A DNA stretch of 11,175 nucleotides from Lysobacter_C sp966210725 (GTDB lineage Bacteria > Pseudomonadota > Gammaproteobacteria > Xanthomonadales > Xanthomonadaceae), in contig CBIHLN010000086.1 of assembly GCA_966210725.1 (NCBI GenBank), positions 1 to 11,175 of the forward strand, given 5' to 3'. Positions 1 through 5,300 of the stretch are shown piece after piece (the stretch's first letter is position 1; each line of letters opens with the position of its first letter). Position numbers and translations under genes: made by a program. Below the pieces are notes generated by a model. That model made no database searches, was not told the DNA's origin, and saw nothing but the letters and a program-made list of their open reading frames with translations.

Positions 1-17
1 GGTTTCACTGGGTGGGA

Positions 18-794
18 TCAGTCGCAGGTGCCGCACGAGGCGACCGCGATCGACAGGCCGTTGTGCTGCGCGTTGCCGGCACCCGCGGCGATGTTCACGC
101 CGATGTTGCCGACCGCGCCGGACAGCGCGCTGCCGCTCAGCGATGCACTGTTGTCCAGGTCCCAGTACGCCATCAGCATGTTGGCGAAGGTTTCCTGCTC
201 GCTGTCGGCGCTCGCGGCGGCGATCGTGCCGGAGCTGTTGACCGATGCCGCCAGTCCGTTGCTCTGCGCATTGCCCACGCCCGCGGCGACGTTCAGGCCG
301 ATGTTGCCCGAGGCGCTGGCCAGCACGTTGTCGCTGACGGACGCGTCGTAGAACAGGCCGTTGTCGGGGCCGCTGGGCAGGTCGGTGCCGAAGTTGGAAT
401 CGGTCAGCTGGCTGTTGAACACCATGGCCGAAGCGAACACGTTGTCGCCGTCGACCGCCGACAGCGCACCGTCGTTGGCCTGGGCATTGCCCACGCCGGC
501 GGCGATGTTGACACCGATGTTGCCCGAGGCGCGGCGCATCGCGTCGTCGGAGGCCGAGGCGCTGTTGTCGCCATCGCCGAACGAGCCGTTGGCATAGGTC
601 ACCTGGTCCTGGTCGACCACTGCGGCGGACTCGCTGTCCACGCGGATGTAGCCCCACGCATACACGTCACCGATGACGTAGATGCTGTTGAGCATGTCCC
701 AGTCGCTGTAGATGTCCGCGTCGTCGCCCGACGCCAGAACCGGTGCGGATACCGCGAGCAGGGCCGCGGCGAGGATGGAGTGATGCAGTTTCAT
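18..794 (-). CDS. fapC: FapC-like functional amyloid subunit, paralogue 1
   Basis: 258 aa, third of three tandem paralogues in transcription order. It is probably exported and assembled outside the cell as an amyloid fibre subunit. Seen: a Sec signal peptide (about 1-21, ending VLA); an acidic, aromatic N-terminal block (about 24-64, with SDWDMLNSIYVIGDVYAW); and three repeats centred on GNIGVNIAAG (about 76-112), GNIGLNVAAG (150-186) and GNIGVNIAAG (214-249), each followed by GNAQxN. The protein ends CGTCD, with a CxxC at 254-257. Known of the family: FapC proteins are about this size, carry three imperfect repeats separated by linkers, and end in CxxC. Unlike paralogues 2 and 3 it has no extra Cys before repeat 3 (it reads AYWDLDN). 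A purine-rich GGGAGA ribosome site lies about 9 nt before the ATG. The mature chain has no Lys and few Arg. It could be a FapB-type nucleator, since B and C are alike. Family call fairly sure; B versus C unsure. Confidence 0.75.
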   Translation of the reverse strand: MKLHHSILAAALLAVSAPVLASGDDADIYSDWDMLNSIYVIGDVYAWGYIRVDSESAAVVDQDQVTYANGSFGDGDNSASASDDAMRRASGNIGVNIAAGVGNAQANDGALSAVDGDNVFASAMVFNSQLTDSNFGTDLPSGPDNGLFYDASVSDNVLASASGNIGLNVAAGVGNAQSNGLAASVNSSGTIAAASADSEQETFANMLMAYWDLDNSASLSGSALSGAVGNIGVNIAAGAGNAQHNGLSIAVASCGTCD

Positions 795-818
795 GTCGTG
801 GTCTCCCGGTGAGGGAGG

Positions 819-840
819 CGCGGGGCCGGATGGCCCCGCG
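819..840 (-). other. Intergenic hairpin between amyloid paralogues 2 and 1
   Basis: Perfect 9-bp inverted repeat (819-827 with 832-840) and a 4-nt loop, 15 nt after the stop of paralogue 2 and 24 nt before the next start. All but two of the stem pairs are G-C. No T-run follows on the transcribed strand, so it is not a standard intrinsic terminator. It could stabilise the upstream mRNA 3' end, mark a processing site, or cause partial termination that sets subunit ratios. Confidence 0.6.
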
Positions 841-855
841 TCTCGACTGGCGGTA

Positions 856-1629
856 TCAGTCGCACGTGCCGCACGAGGCGGTCGCGATGGACAGGCCGTT
901 GTGTTGCGCGTTGCCGGCGCCCGCGGCGATGTTCACGCCGATGTTGCCGACGGCCGAGGACAGCGCGTTGCCACTGAGCGAGGCGCTGTTGTCGAGGTCG
1001 CACCACGCCAGCAGCTCGTTGAACTCGGTCCACTGCTCGCTGTCGGCGCTGGCCTTGGCGATCGTGCCGGAGCTGTTGACCGAGGCGGCCAGCGCGTTGG
1101 ACTGCGCATTGCCCACGCCGGCGGCCACGTTCAGGCCGATGTTGCCCGAGGCGCTGGCCAGGACGTTGTCGCTGACGGACGCGTTGTAGAACAGCTGGTT
1201 GTCGGCGCTGCCGTTGTCGGTCGCGCCGTTGCCGTACGTCCACTGGCTGTTGAACACCATGGCCGAGGCGAACACGCGGTTGCCGTCGACCGACGACAGT
1301 GCGACGTCGTTGGCCTGGGCGTTGCCCACGCCGGCGGCGATGTTGGCGCCGATGTTGCCCGACGCACCACGCAGGGCGTTGTCGGACGCGAAGGCGTCGT
1401 TGTCGCCGTCACCGGCCGAGCCGTTGGCGAAGGTGGTCTGGTCCTGGTCGACCAGCGCGCCGGACTCGCTCGACACGCGGATGTCGCCGTAGGCGAACAC
1501 GTCGCCATACACCCAGATGCTGTTGTACATGTCCCAGCCGGTGTAGATGGTGGCGTCGTCGCCCTCGGCCATGGCCGGGGCGGAGATGGCGAGCAGCGCG
1601 ACCGCCAGGACCTTCAGATGCGTTTTCAT
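856..1629 (-). CDS. fapC: FapC-like functional amyloid subunit, paralogue 2
   Basis: 257 aa, middle gene of the tandem set, with the same architecture as its neighbours: signal peptide (about 1-21, ending AMA), aromatic N-terminal domain (about 24-64), three repeats around GNIGANIAAG (91-100), GNIGLNVAAG (162-171) and GNIGVNIAAG (228-237), and a terminal CxxC (253-256). It has a third cysteine, Cys210, in LLAWCDLDN just before repeat 3. The mature part matches paralogue 3 at roughly four residues in five by eye. The repeat 1/linker 1 stretch is identical between the two even at DNA level. The start is well supported by GAGGAGAG about 6 nt before the ATG. Linker residues 129-150 differ most between paralogues. 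Inferred role: extracellular fibre subunit, possibly co-assembled with the other two. Confidence 0.75.
   Translation of the reverse strand: MKTHLKVLAVALLAISAPAMAEGDDATIYTGWDMYNSIWVYGDVFAYGDIRVSSESGALVDQDQTTFANGSAGDGDNDAFASDNALRGASGNIGANIAAGVGNAQANDVALSSVDGNRVFASAMVFNSQWTYGNGATDNGSADNQLFYNASVSDNVLASASGNIGLNVAAGVGNAQSNALAASVNSSGTIAKASADSEQWTEFNELLAWCDLDNSASLSGNALSSAVGNIGVNIAAGAGNAQHNGLSIATASCGTCD
1243..1362 (-). repeat. 120-bp exact repeat, copy A (in paralogue 2)
   Basis: These 120 bases are identical to 2088-2207 with no silent difference. They encode the end of repeat 1 and the first part of linker 1. Identity stops abruptly on both sides (mismatches at 1242/2087 and 1363/2208), and the adjacent linker and N-terminal codons are clearly diverged. 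This patchiness suggests recent gene conversion rather than uniform divergence since duplication. Confidence 0.9.
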
Positions 1630-1652
1630 CGGATTCTCTCCTCGTTGGGGAT

Positions 1653-1680
1653 CGGCGGGGACGCTGATCCGTCCCCGCCG
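1653..1680 (-). other. Intergenic hairpin between amyloid paralogues 3 and 2
   Basis: Perfect 11-bp inverted repeat (1653-1663 with 1670-1680) around a 6-nt loop, starting 17 nt after the stop of paralogue 3 and 23 nt before the start of paralogue 2. Its stem differs from the hairpin at 819-840, but its placement relative to stop and start is nearly the same. No T-tract follows, so mRNA stabilisation, processing or partial attenuation is likelier than full termination. Confidence 0.65.
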
Positions 1681-1697
1681 GAGTCACTGGGGTGTGA

Positions 1698-2477
1698 TCA
1701 GTCGCAGGTGCCGCACGAAGCAGTCGCGATCGACAGGCCGTTGTGCTGCGCGTTGCCGACGCCCGCGGCGATGTTCACGCCGATGTTGCCGACGGCCGAG
1801 GACAGGGCCGCGCCGCTGAGCGAGGCGGTGTTGTCCAGGTCGCAGTTGGCCAGCAGTTCGTTGAAGATCGTGAACTGCTCGCTGTCGGCGCTGGCCTTGG
1901 CGATCGTGCCGGAGCTGTTGACCGAAGCGGCCAGCGCGTTGGACTGCGCATTGCCGACGCCGGCGGCGACGTTCAGGCCGATGTTGCCCGAGGCGCCCGA
2001 CAGCACGTCGTCGGAGACCGACGCGTCGTTGAACAGCTGGTTGTCGGGGCCGCTCGGCGCGTCGGTGGCACCGTTGATCGCGGTGGTCTGGCTGTTGAAC
2101 ACCATGGCCGAGGCGAACACGCGGTTGCCGTCGACCGACGACAGTGCGACGTCGTTGGCCTGGGCGTTGCCCACGCCGGCGGCGATGTTGGCGCCGATGT
2201 TGCCCGAGGCCGAGCTCAACGCGTCGCCCGAAGCCGAAGCGGTGTTGTCGCCGTCGCCGTAGGACACGTTGCCTTCCGTCAGCTGGTCCTGGTCGACCAG
2301 CGCGCCGGACTCGCTGGCGACGCGGATCTCGCCACTGGCGTAGATATCGCCGATGACATAGATGCTGTTGAGCATGTCCCAGTCGCTGTAGATCGTCGCG
2401 TCGTCGCCTTCGGCGAATGCGGCGGTCGAGAACAGGCTGCCGAGGGCAATGGCGAGAAGCGTGGTGCGGACTTTCAT
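1698..2477 (-). CDS. fapC: FapC-like functional amyloid subunit, paralogue 3
   Basis: 259 aa and the first of the three paralogues to be transcribed, 69 bp after the FapA-like gene. Signal peptide about 1-22 (ends AFA). Then come the EGDDATIYSDWDMLNS N-terminal block, repeats around GNIGANIAAG (92-101), GNIGLNVAAG (164-173) and GNIGVNIAAG (230-239), and a terminal CxxC at 255-258. An extra Cys212 sits in LLANCDLDN. AGGAGAGA lies about 4 nt before the ATG, so the start is secure. Linkers are rich in Ser, Ala, Asp and Asn and almost free of Lys. Order in the operon might suggest FapB for this gene and FapC for the later ones, as in fapABC of Pseudomonas, but the three are too alike to assign by sequence. 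The function (amyloid subunit) is inferred from repeat layout and CxxC, recalled rather than checked by search. Confidence 0.75.
   Translation of the reverse strand: MKVRTTLLAIALGSLFSTAAFAEGDDATIYSDWDMLNSIYVIGDIYASGEIRVASESGALVDQDQLTEGNVSYGDGDNTASASGDALSSASGNIGANIAAGVGNAQANDVALSSVDGNRVFASAMVFNSQTTAINGATDAPSGPDNQLFNDASVSDDVLSGASGNIGLNVAAGVGNAQSNALAASVNSSGTIAKASADSEQFTIFNELLANCDLDNTASLSGAALSSAVGNIGVNIAAGVGNAQHNGLSIATASCGTCD
2088..2207 (-). repeat. 120-bp exact repeat, copy B (in paralogue 3)
   Basis: Exact partner of 1243-1362, offset by 845 bp in direct orientation. Being long and identical, it is a likely substrate for homologous recombination, which could delete or add one paralogue unit in frame. 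Confidence 0.9.
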
Positions 2478-2546
2478 GATCTCTCTCCTGGTGGTGTCGT
2501 CGTTGTGGTGCTGCGGTGGTGCAAGCGGTGCTGCCTGGTCCTGTCG

Positions 2547-3182
2547 TTACGGCGTGCCCCCGGGCAGCTGGAGCACGATGGCGTTGGTGGAGCTGTTGCC
2601 CACCCCCGCCGTCTGATTGACCTGGACTACGCCCTGGCTGCCGCGGAACGCGTCGTCCGCGATCACGGCCTCTCTCCGCCAGGACGGGGCCACGGCCCCC
2701 TCAGGTGTGGTGGCATCGCCGGCGACATCGGCCAGCGCCGCGTCGTCGATGCCGGTGATGCCGGTGGCGCCATGGGCGCCGGCCGCGACAACGCCCTGCG
2801 GGCCCTGTCCGACCATGAAAAGGTTGGCCTGCGCGTTGCCGGACCCCGCGACCTGGTTGACCGAGAGCACGCCCTGGCTGCTGGCGAAGGCGCGGTCGTG
2901 GATGCGCGCGGCGGCGTCGCGTTCGCGCACACCCGCACCGGGGCGTTGCAGGGCGTGTACGCCGACGACGCCCAGGCCGCCGTCGCTGGACGCGATGGCC
3001 CCGAGGTTGACCTGCGCATTGCCGGCGCCGGCGGCCTGGTTGACCGCGATGCGGCCCTGCGCGCCGCGCGCGGCGGCGCCATCGACGGTGGCCTGGTCGA
3101 GCGGCACGTCGTCCGACGCGCGTGCCGTGGCCGATGCCAGGGTCGCGACGAGCAGCAGCGCAAGGGCGGTTCGGGCGCGCAT
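2547..3182 (-). CDS. Secreted three-repeat protein, FapA/FapB-like
   Basis: 211 aa with a signal peptide (about 1-22, cleavage near ARA|SDD). Three short repeats share GxxxVNQxAGxGNxxxN: GRIAVNQAAGAGNAQVN (43-59), GVLSVNQVAGSGNAQAN (104-120) and GVVQVNQTAGVGNSSTN (184-200). They are spaced by 40-60 aa of variable Gly/Ala-rich linker. The motif is a cousin of the GNIGVNIAAGxGNAQxN motif in the three genes downstream, but there is no CxxC and no Cys at all. The ATG shares its A with the TGA of the gene before it (TGATG), so translation is probably coupled. Likely a minor fibre component, nucleator or periplasmic chaperone of the amyloid pathway. FapA is my best guess from position and size class. 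A curlin-like protein is less likely because the repeats are too few and too far apart. The same frame is open upstream of 3182 but lies inside the preceding gene. Confidence 0.65.
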   Translation of the reverse strand: MRARTALALLLVATLASATARASDDVPLDQATVDGAAARGAQGRIAVNQAAGAGNAQVNLGAIASSDGGLGVVGVHALQRPGAGVRERDAAARIHDRAFASSQGVLSVNQVAGSGNAQANLFMVGQGPQGVVAAGAHGATGITGIDDAALADVAGDATTPEGAVAPSWRREAVIADDAFRGSQGVVQVNQTAGVGNSSTNAIVLQLPGGTP

Positions 3183-3775
3183 CACGGCCCCCCGCCCTGG
3201 GTCTTGCCCACGGCCTGCATCACGCTGGTGGTGACCAGGTTGCCGATATTGGAGGTCGCGTTGCCGACCGCACTGCCCACCCCGCCGACCGCGCCGCCGA
3301 CGCTGGCGCCGGGGCCGATCGATGCCGCCGGACCCGCGCTGGAGCCGGCCCCGAGCAGGGTGCCTCCCGTCAGGCCCGACAGGCCCCGGCCGACCGCGGA
3401 CTGCACCGCGGCACCGGCCATGACGCCGGCCGAGCCGCGTTGTCCGAGCTCGTCGTCGACCAGCTCGCCCATCATCGCGTCCATCGTTCCGTGGAACACG
3501 GTGGCCGGGAACGTGGTCGCCTCGCTGTGGATCGGGTTGTCCTCCAGCGGTACGCCGCGGTAGGCGATCCGGGGCTGCACGGTGCGTGCGATGACGACCG
3601 TCGGATCCTTGGCGGGCCCGGCCTCGGACGCCGGACCGGCACCGCCTTCCTCCGACGGGCCCGCATCCTGCGCACGTGCCGGGGCGGCCGCCGCCAGCCC
3701 CAGCGCGAGGAACGATCCCAGCAGCGCCGGCAGGGCGCGCGGCACGGAGTGGCGGATTGCAGCGGTGGAGGGCAT
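3182..3775 (-). CDS. Secreted protein of unknown function, first gene of the amyloid operon
   Basis: 197 aa. Residues 1-35 form a signal peptide (Arg-bearing start, hydrophobic LGSFLALGLAAA, cleavage near ARA|Q). Then come an acidic Gly/Pro/Glu linker (36-57), a compact conserved-looking domain (about 58-120, with VVIARTVQPRIAYRGVP, TTFPATVFHGTMD and GELVDDELGQRGSAG), and a Gly/Ala/Ser-rich tail (about 120-190) ending GNLVTTSVMQAVG. No Cys. The frame extends to 3865, but the ATG at 3775 is chosen because it gives a proper signal peptide, has AGGGGAA 6 nt upstream, and lies downstream of the predicted sigma-54 promoter; the longer start would not. One-base overlap with the next gene. I do not recognise the family with confidence. 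It may be an accessory Fap protein (FapE-like) or a new component. The secreted, operon-leading position suggests a role in assembly or anchoring. Confidence 0.7.
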   Translation of the reverse strand: MPSTAAIRHSVPRALPALLGSFLALGLAAAAPARAQDAGPSEEGGAGPASEAGPAKDPTVVIARTVQPRIAYRGVPLEDNPIHSEATTFPATVFHGTMDAMMGELVDDELGQRGSAGVMAGAAVQSAVGRGLSGLTGGTLLGAGSSAGPAASIGPGASVGGAVGGVGSAVGNATSNIGNLVTTSVMQAVGKTQGGGP

Positions 3776-3836
3776 CGAAGGTTCCCCTGTCGGCGTGGCC
3801 GGCATGCACGGGCATGCCAGCGGCAGGGACAACAGC

Positions 3837-3852
3837 GCCAGTTCCGTGCCAA
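3837..3852 (-). promoter_or_regulatory. Sigma-54 (RpoN) promoter of the amyloid operon
   Basis: The minus strand reads TTGGCACGGAACTGGC. The RpoN consensus is TTGGCACG-N4-TTGC. The -24 element is perfect, the spacing between GG and GC is exact, and only one base of the -12 element differs (TGGC for TTGC). Transcription would start near 3826, giving a leader of about 50 nt before the ATG at 3775. Such promoters need an enhancer-binding ATPase. Confidence 0.75.
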
Positions 3853-3857
3853 GCCTC

Positions 3858-3870
3858 CAACCCATTGAAT
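3858..3870 (-). promoter_or_regulatory. Candidate IHF site
   Basis: The minus strand reads ATTCAATGGGTTG, one mismatch from the IHF consensus WATCAANNNNTTR. It lies just upstream of the -24 element, between the promoter and the palindromes. IHF often bends DNA in this interval to bring the activator to RpoN polymerase. The site is close to the promoter and the consensus is loose, so a chance match is possible. Confidence 0.4.
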
Positions 3871-3882
3871 TGGAACGGGTTC

Positions 3883-3899
3883 AGGGCGCGACGCGCCCT
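3883..3899. promoter_or_regulatory. 17-bp palindrome upstream of the sigma-54 promoter
   Basis: AGGGCGCG-A-CGCGCCCT, perfect 8-bp arms around one base, centred about 65 bp upstream of the predicted start. It could be an operator for a dimeric regulator. G/C palindromes arise by chance more readily in GC-rich DNA, so confidence is limited. Confidence 0.4.
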
Positions 3900-3920
3900 C
3901 CATCGACGGTGAGGGGCGGG

Positions 3921-3942
3921 TGAAAGGTTTCAGTGCTGAAAC
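3921..3942. promoter_or_regulatory. Candidate enhancer: clustered TGAAA/TTTCA half-sites
   Basis: Two overlapping palindromes share an arm: TGAAA-GG-TTTCA (3921-3932) and GTTTCAG-TG-CTGAAAC (3927-3942). The second has perfect 7-bp arms and is centred about 109 bp upstream of the predicted RpoN start, a usual distance for enhancer-binding proteins. A looser copy, GTTTC-N8-GAAAC, lies at 4017-4034. These sites stand out as A/T-containing in GC-rich DNA. The binding protein is unknown, and the site could also serve the divergent oxygenase gene. Confidence 0.5.
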
Positions 3943-4059
3943 GCCGCCTGGCGGTGACGCGCGTGCGGCCACCGCCCTTCGACGCCCCACAGGCCGGCAC
4001 CGATGCCTTCACGTCGGTTTCACCTCATCGAAACAGCGCTCGCGCGTGGCGTTTCGCTT

Positions 4060-4087
4060 TTGCAACCCGCGGAACGCGTGCGAGGAT
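4060..4087 (+). promoter_or_regulatory. Weak sigma-70-like promoter for the oxygenase gene
   Basis: TTGCAA (4060-4065) and GAGGAT (4082-4087) separated by 16 nt. The -35 is fair and the -10 poor. Transcription would start near 4094, before the ribosome site at 4099-4105, which fits a translation start at 4119 rather than at 4086. Confidence 0.25.
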
Positions 4088-4118
4088 GGCCGCTTTCCGG
4101 AAGGATTCCGTTGCAGCA

Positions 4119-4835
4119 ATGAGTACTGCGCCCGCGCACGAGCAGGACGACTTCATCGAGGTCTACCCCGACGCGCTGGATGCGGCGTGGTGCCACGCGC
4201 TGACGGAGCGGTTCTCGGGCAGCCCCGACGGCCGCCCCGGCCGGGTCGGCAGTGGCGTGATGCCCGACCTCAAGGACAGCCTGGACATCACCATCAGCGG
4301 CCGCCCCGACTGGCGCGACGCGGAGGGCGCCTTGAACCAGGCGGTCTTCCGCGGCCTGATGCGCTACCTGAGGCGGTACCCGTATGCGCTGATCGCACCG
4401 TTGATGCTGGAAACGCCCGATGCCGATGGGACGCGGCGGCGCCTCACCGCCGAGCGCGTGCGGGCCATGGACGACACTGCGCTGGCCGAGGTGATGCAGA
4501 CGGTGTTCCGCCCCGGTGCGATCAACCTGCAGCGCTACACCGGCGGTCGCGGCGGCTACCCGTACTGGCACTGCGAGCTGTACCCGCGCGACCCGCGCGC
4601 GGACACGCTGCACCGCCACCTGCTGTGGACGGTCTATCTCAATGACGGGTTCGAGGCGGGCGAAACCGAGTTCCTCTACCAGCAGCGCCTCATCGCGCCG
4701 CGCACCGGTTCGCTGCTGATCGCGCCTGCGGCGTTCACCCACACCCACCGCGGAAACCGGCCACAGGGCGGCGACAAGTTCATCGCCACCAGCTGGGTGC
4801 TGTTCCAGCGGGCGGAGACGTTGTTCGGGGAATGA
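4119..4835 (+). CDS. 2-oxoglutarate/Fe(II)-dependent oxygenase-like protein
   Basis: 238 aa, cytosolic (no signal peptide or membrane segment). The C-terminal half looks like the double-stranded beta-helix fold of the prolyl-hydroxylase-type oxygenases. It has GYPYWHCELYP with a probable metal pair H151-x-E153, then HLLWTVYLNDGFEAGETEF (167-185), PRTGSLLIAPAAFTHTHRG with the distal His (H208 or H210) and R211, and a basic K220 that could hold 2-oxoglutarate. Most family members use HxD; HxE here is less common. The substrate (protein residue or small molecule) cannot be told. Start: the frame is open from 3933, with ATGs at 4086 and 4119. I chose 4119 because GGAAGGA (4099-4105) precedes it, although the 13-nt spacing is long. 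It is divergent from the amyloid operon and not obviously linked to it. The family is fairly sure; the catalytic assignments are inferred. Confidence 0.75.
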   Translation: MSTAPAHEQDDFIEVYPDALDAAWCHALTERFSGSPDGRPGRVGSGVMPDLKDSLDITISGRPDWRDAEGALNQAVFRGLMRYLRRYPYALIAPLMLETPDADGTRRRLTAERVRAMDDTALAEVMQTVFRPGAINLQRYTGGRGGYPYWHCELYPRDPRADTLHRHLLWTVYLNDGFEAGETEFLYQQRLIAPRTGSLLIAPAAFTHTHRGNRPQGGDKFIATSWVLFQRAETLFGE

Positions 4836-4868
4836 GGCGTGCCTGCCGCGCGCGCGGGACCCGGCGCG

Positions 4869-5300
4869 TCAGGTCCGCGGGTGGTTCAGGACCAGCCAGT
4901 ACAGGCCGACCTGCTTGACCGCCCATACGAACTGCTCGAAATCCACCGGCTTCTGGATGTAGCTGTTCACGCCGAGCGCGTAGCTGGCCTCCACGTCGAA
5001 CGGCTCGGTGCTGGTGGTCAGCACGACCACCGGAAGCGTGCGCGTCGCCTCGTTGGCACGGATCGCCTGCAGCACCTCACGGCCGTCAACCTTGGGCAGG
5101 TTGAGGTCCAGCAACACGATGGACGGCAGGTCGGACGGATCACGCCCGGCATGCGCGCCACGCGCGAAGAGGTAGTCCAGCGCTTCGGCGCCGTCGCCCA
5201 CCACCACCAGGTTGTTGGCGATCTTGGCTTCGTCGAAGGCGATCCGGGTCAGCTCGACATCGTCCGGATTGTCTTCAACCAGCAGGATGTCTTTGTGCAT
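4869..5300 (-). CDS. Single-domain (CheY/Rcp1-like) response regulator
   Basis: 143 aa, only a receiver domain and no DNA-binding or enzymatic output. Seen: acidic pocket E9/D10 (LLVEDNPDD), phospho-acceptor D65 (IVLLDLNLPKVDG), T95/T96 and K117-P118 (YIQKPVD). The long loop before D65 and the NPDD start resemble the Rcp1 family, which pairs with phytochrome-type kinases. Start at 5300 (MHKDILLVEDN) rather than an in-frame ATG at 5321, because the domain begins there and GAGGA lies about 8 nt upstream. It overlaps the end of the kinase gene by 26 bp, so translational coupling and partnership are likely. The phosphorylated protein probably acts by binding another protein, which is not identifiable here. 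Confidence 0.9.
   Translation of the reverse strand: MHKDILLVEDNPDDVELTRIAFDEAKIANNLVVVGDGAEALDYLFARGAHAGRDPSDLPSIVLLDLNLPKVDGREVLQAIRANEATRTLPVVVLTTSTEPFDVEASYALGVNSYIQKPVDFEQFVWAVKQVGLYWLVLNHPRT

Larger units (their letters stand above)
3776..4118. other. Divergent control region between amyloid operon and oxygenase gene
   Basis: 343 bp without a convincing gene. It holds the amyloid operon leader (about 3776-3826), a sigma-54 promoter, a candidate IHF site, a 17-bp palindrome, a cluster of TGAAA/TTTCA half-sites, and a weak promoter for the plus-strand oxygenase gene, each listed separately. Open frames crossing it have no ribosome site and odd composition, and I did not call them. Confidence 0.7.

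Noticed and set aside
18..2477. CRISPR or simple tandem-repeat array
   Set aside because: The periodicity comes from protein-coding repeats within three paralogous genes. The units are long, degenerate and in frame.
2547..3182. Curlin (CsgA/CsgB) repeats in the three-repeat protein
   Set aside because: The N-Q-G spacing is superficially similar, but there are only three widely spaced units of a VNQxAGxGN pattern, and the neighbours fit Fap, not curli.
793..3563. Long plus-strand open frames across the amyloid genes (489 and 606 codons)
   Set aside because: They are antisense to genes with signal peptides, ribosome sites and repeats. They are Arg/Val/Gly-rich and owe their length to high GC and the repeat structure.
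3183..3860. Upstream extension of the FapA-like frame to 3860
   Set aside because: This part overlaps the 197-aa gene in another frame. The ATG at 3182 gives a clean signal peptide and a TGATG coupling site.
3776..3865. Longer N-terminus for the first amyloid-operon gene (start at 3865)
   Set aside because: It would start upstream of the predicted transcription start, lacks a ribosome site, and would place a second hydrophobic stretch before an already complete signal peptide.
3870..3886. Plus-strand sigma-54 promoter for the oxygenase gene (TGGAACGGGTTCAGGG)
   Set aside because: The -24 part is weak and there is no TTGC at the required distance.
4853..4879. Terminator between the oxygenase and response regulator genes
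   Set aside because: The bulged inverted repeat runs into the regulator's last codons and has no T-run on either strand. Too weak to list.
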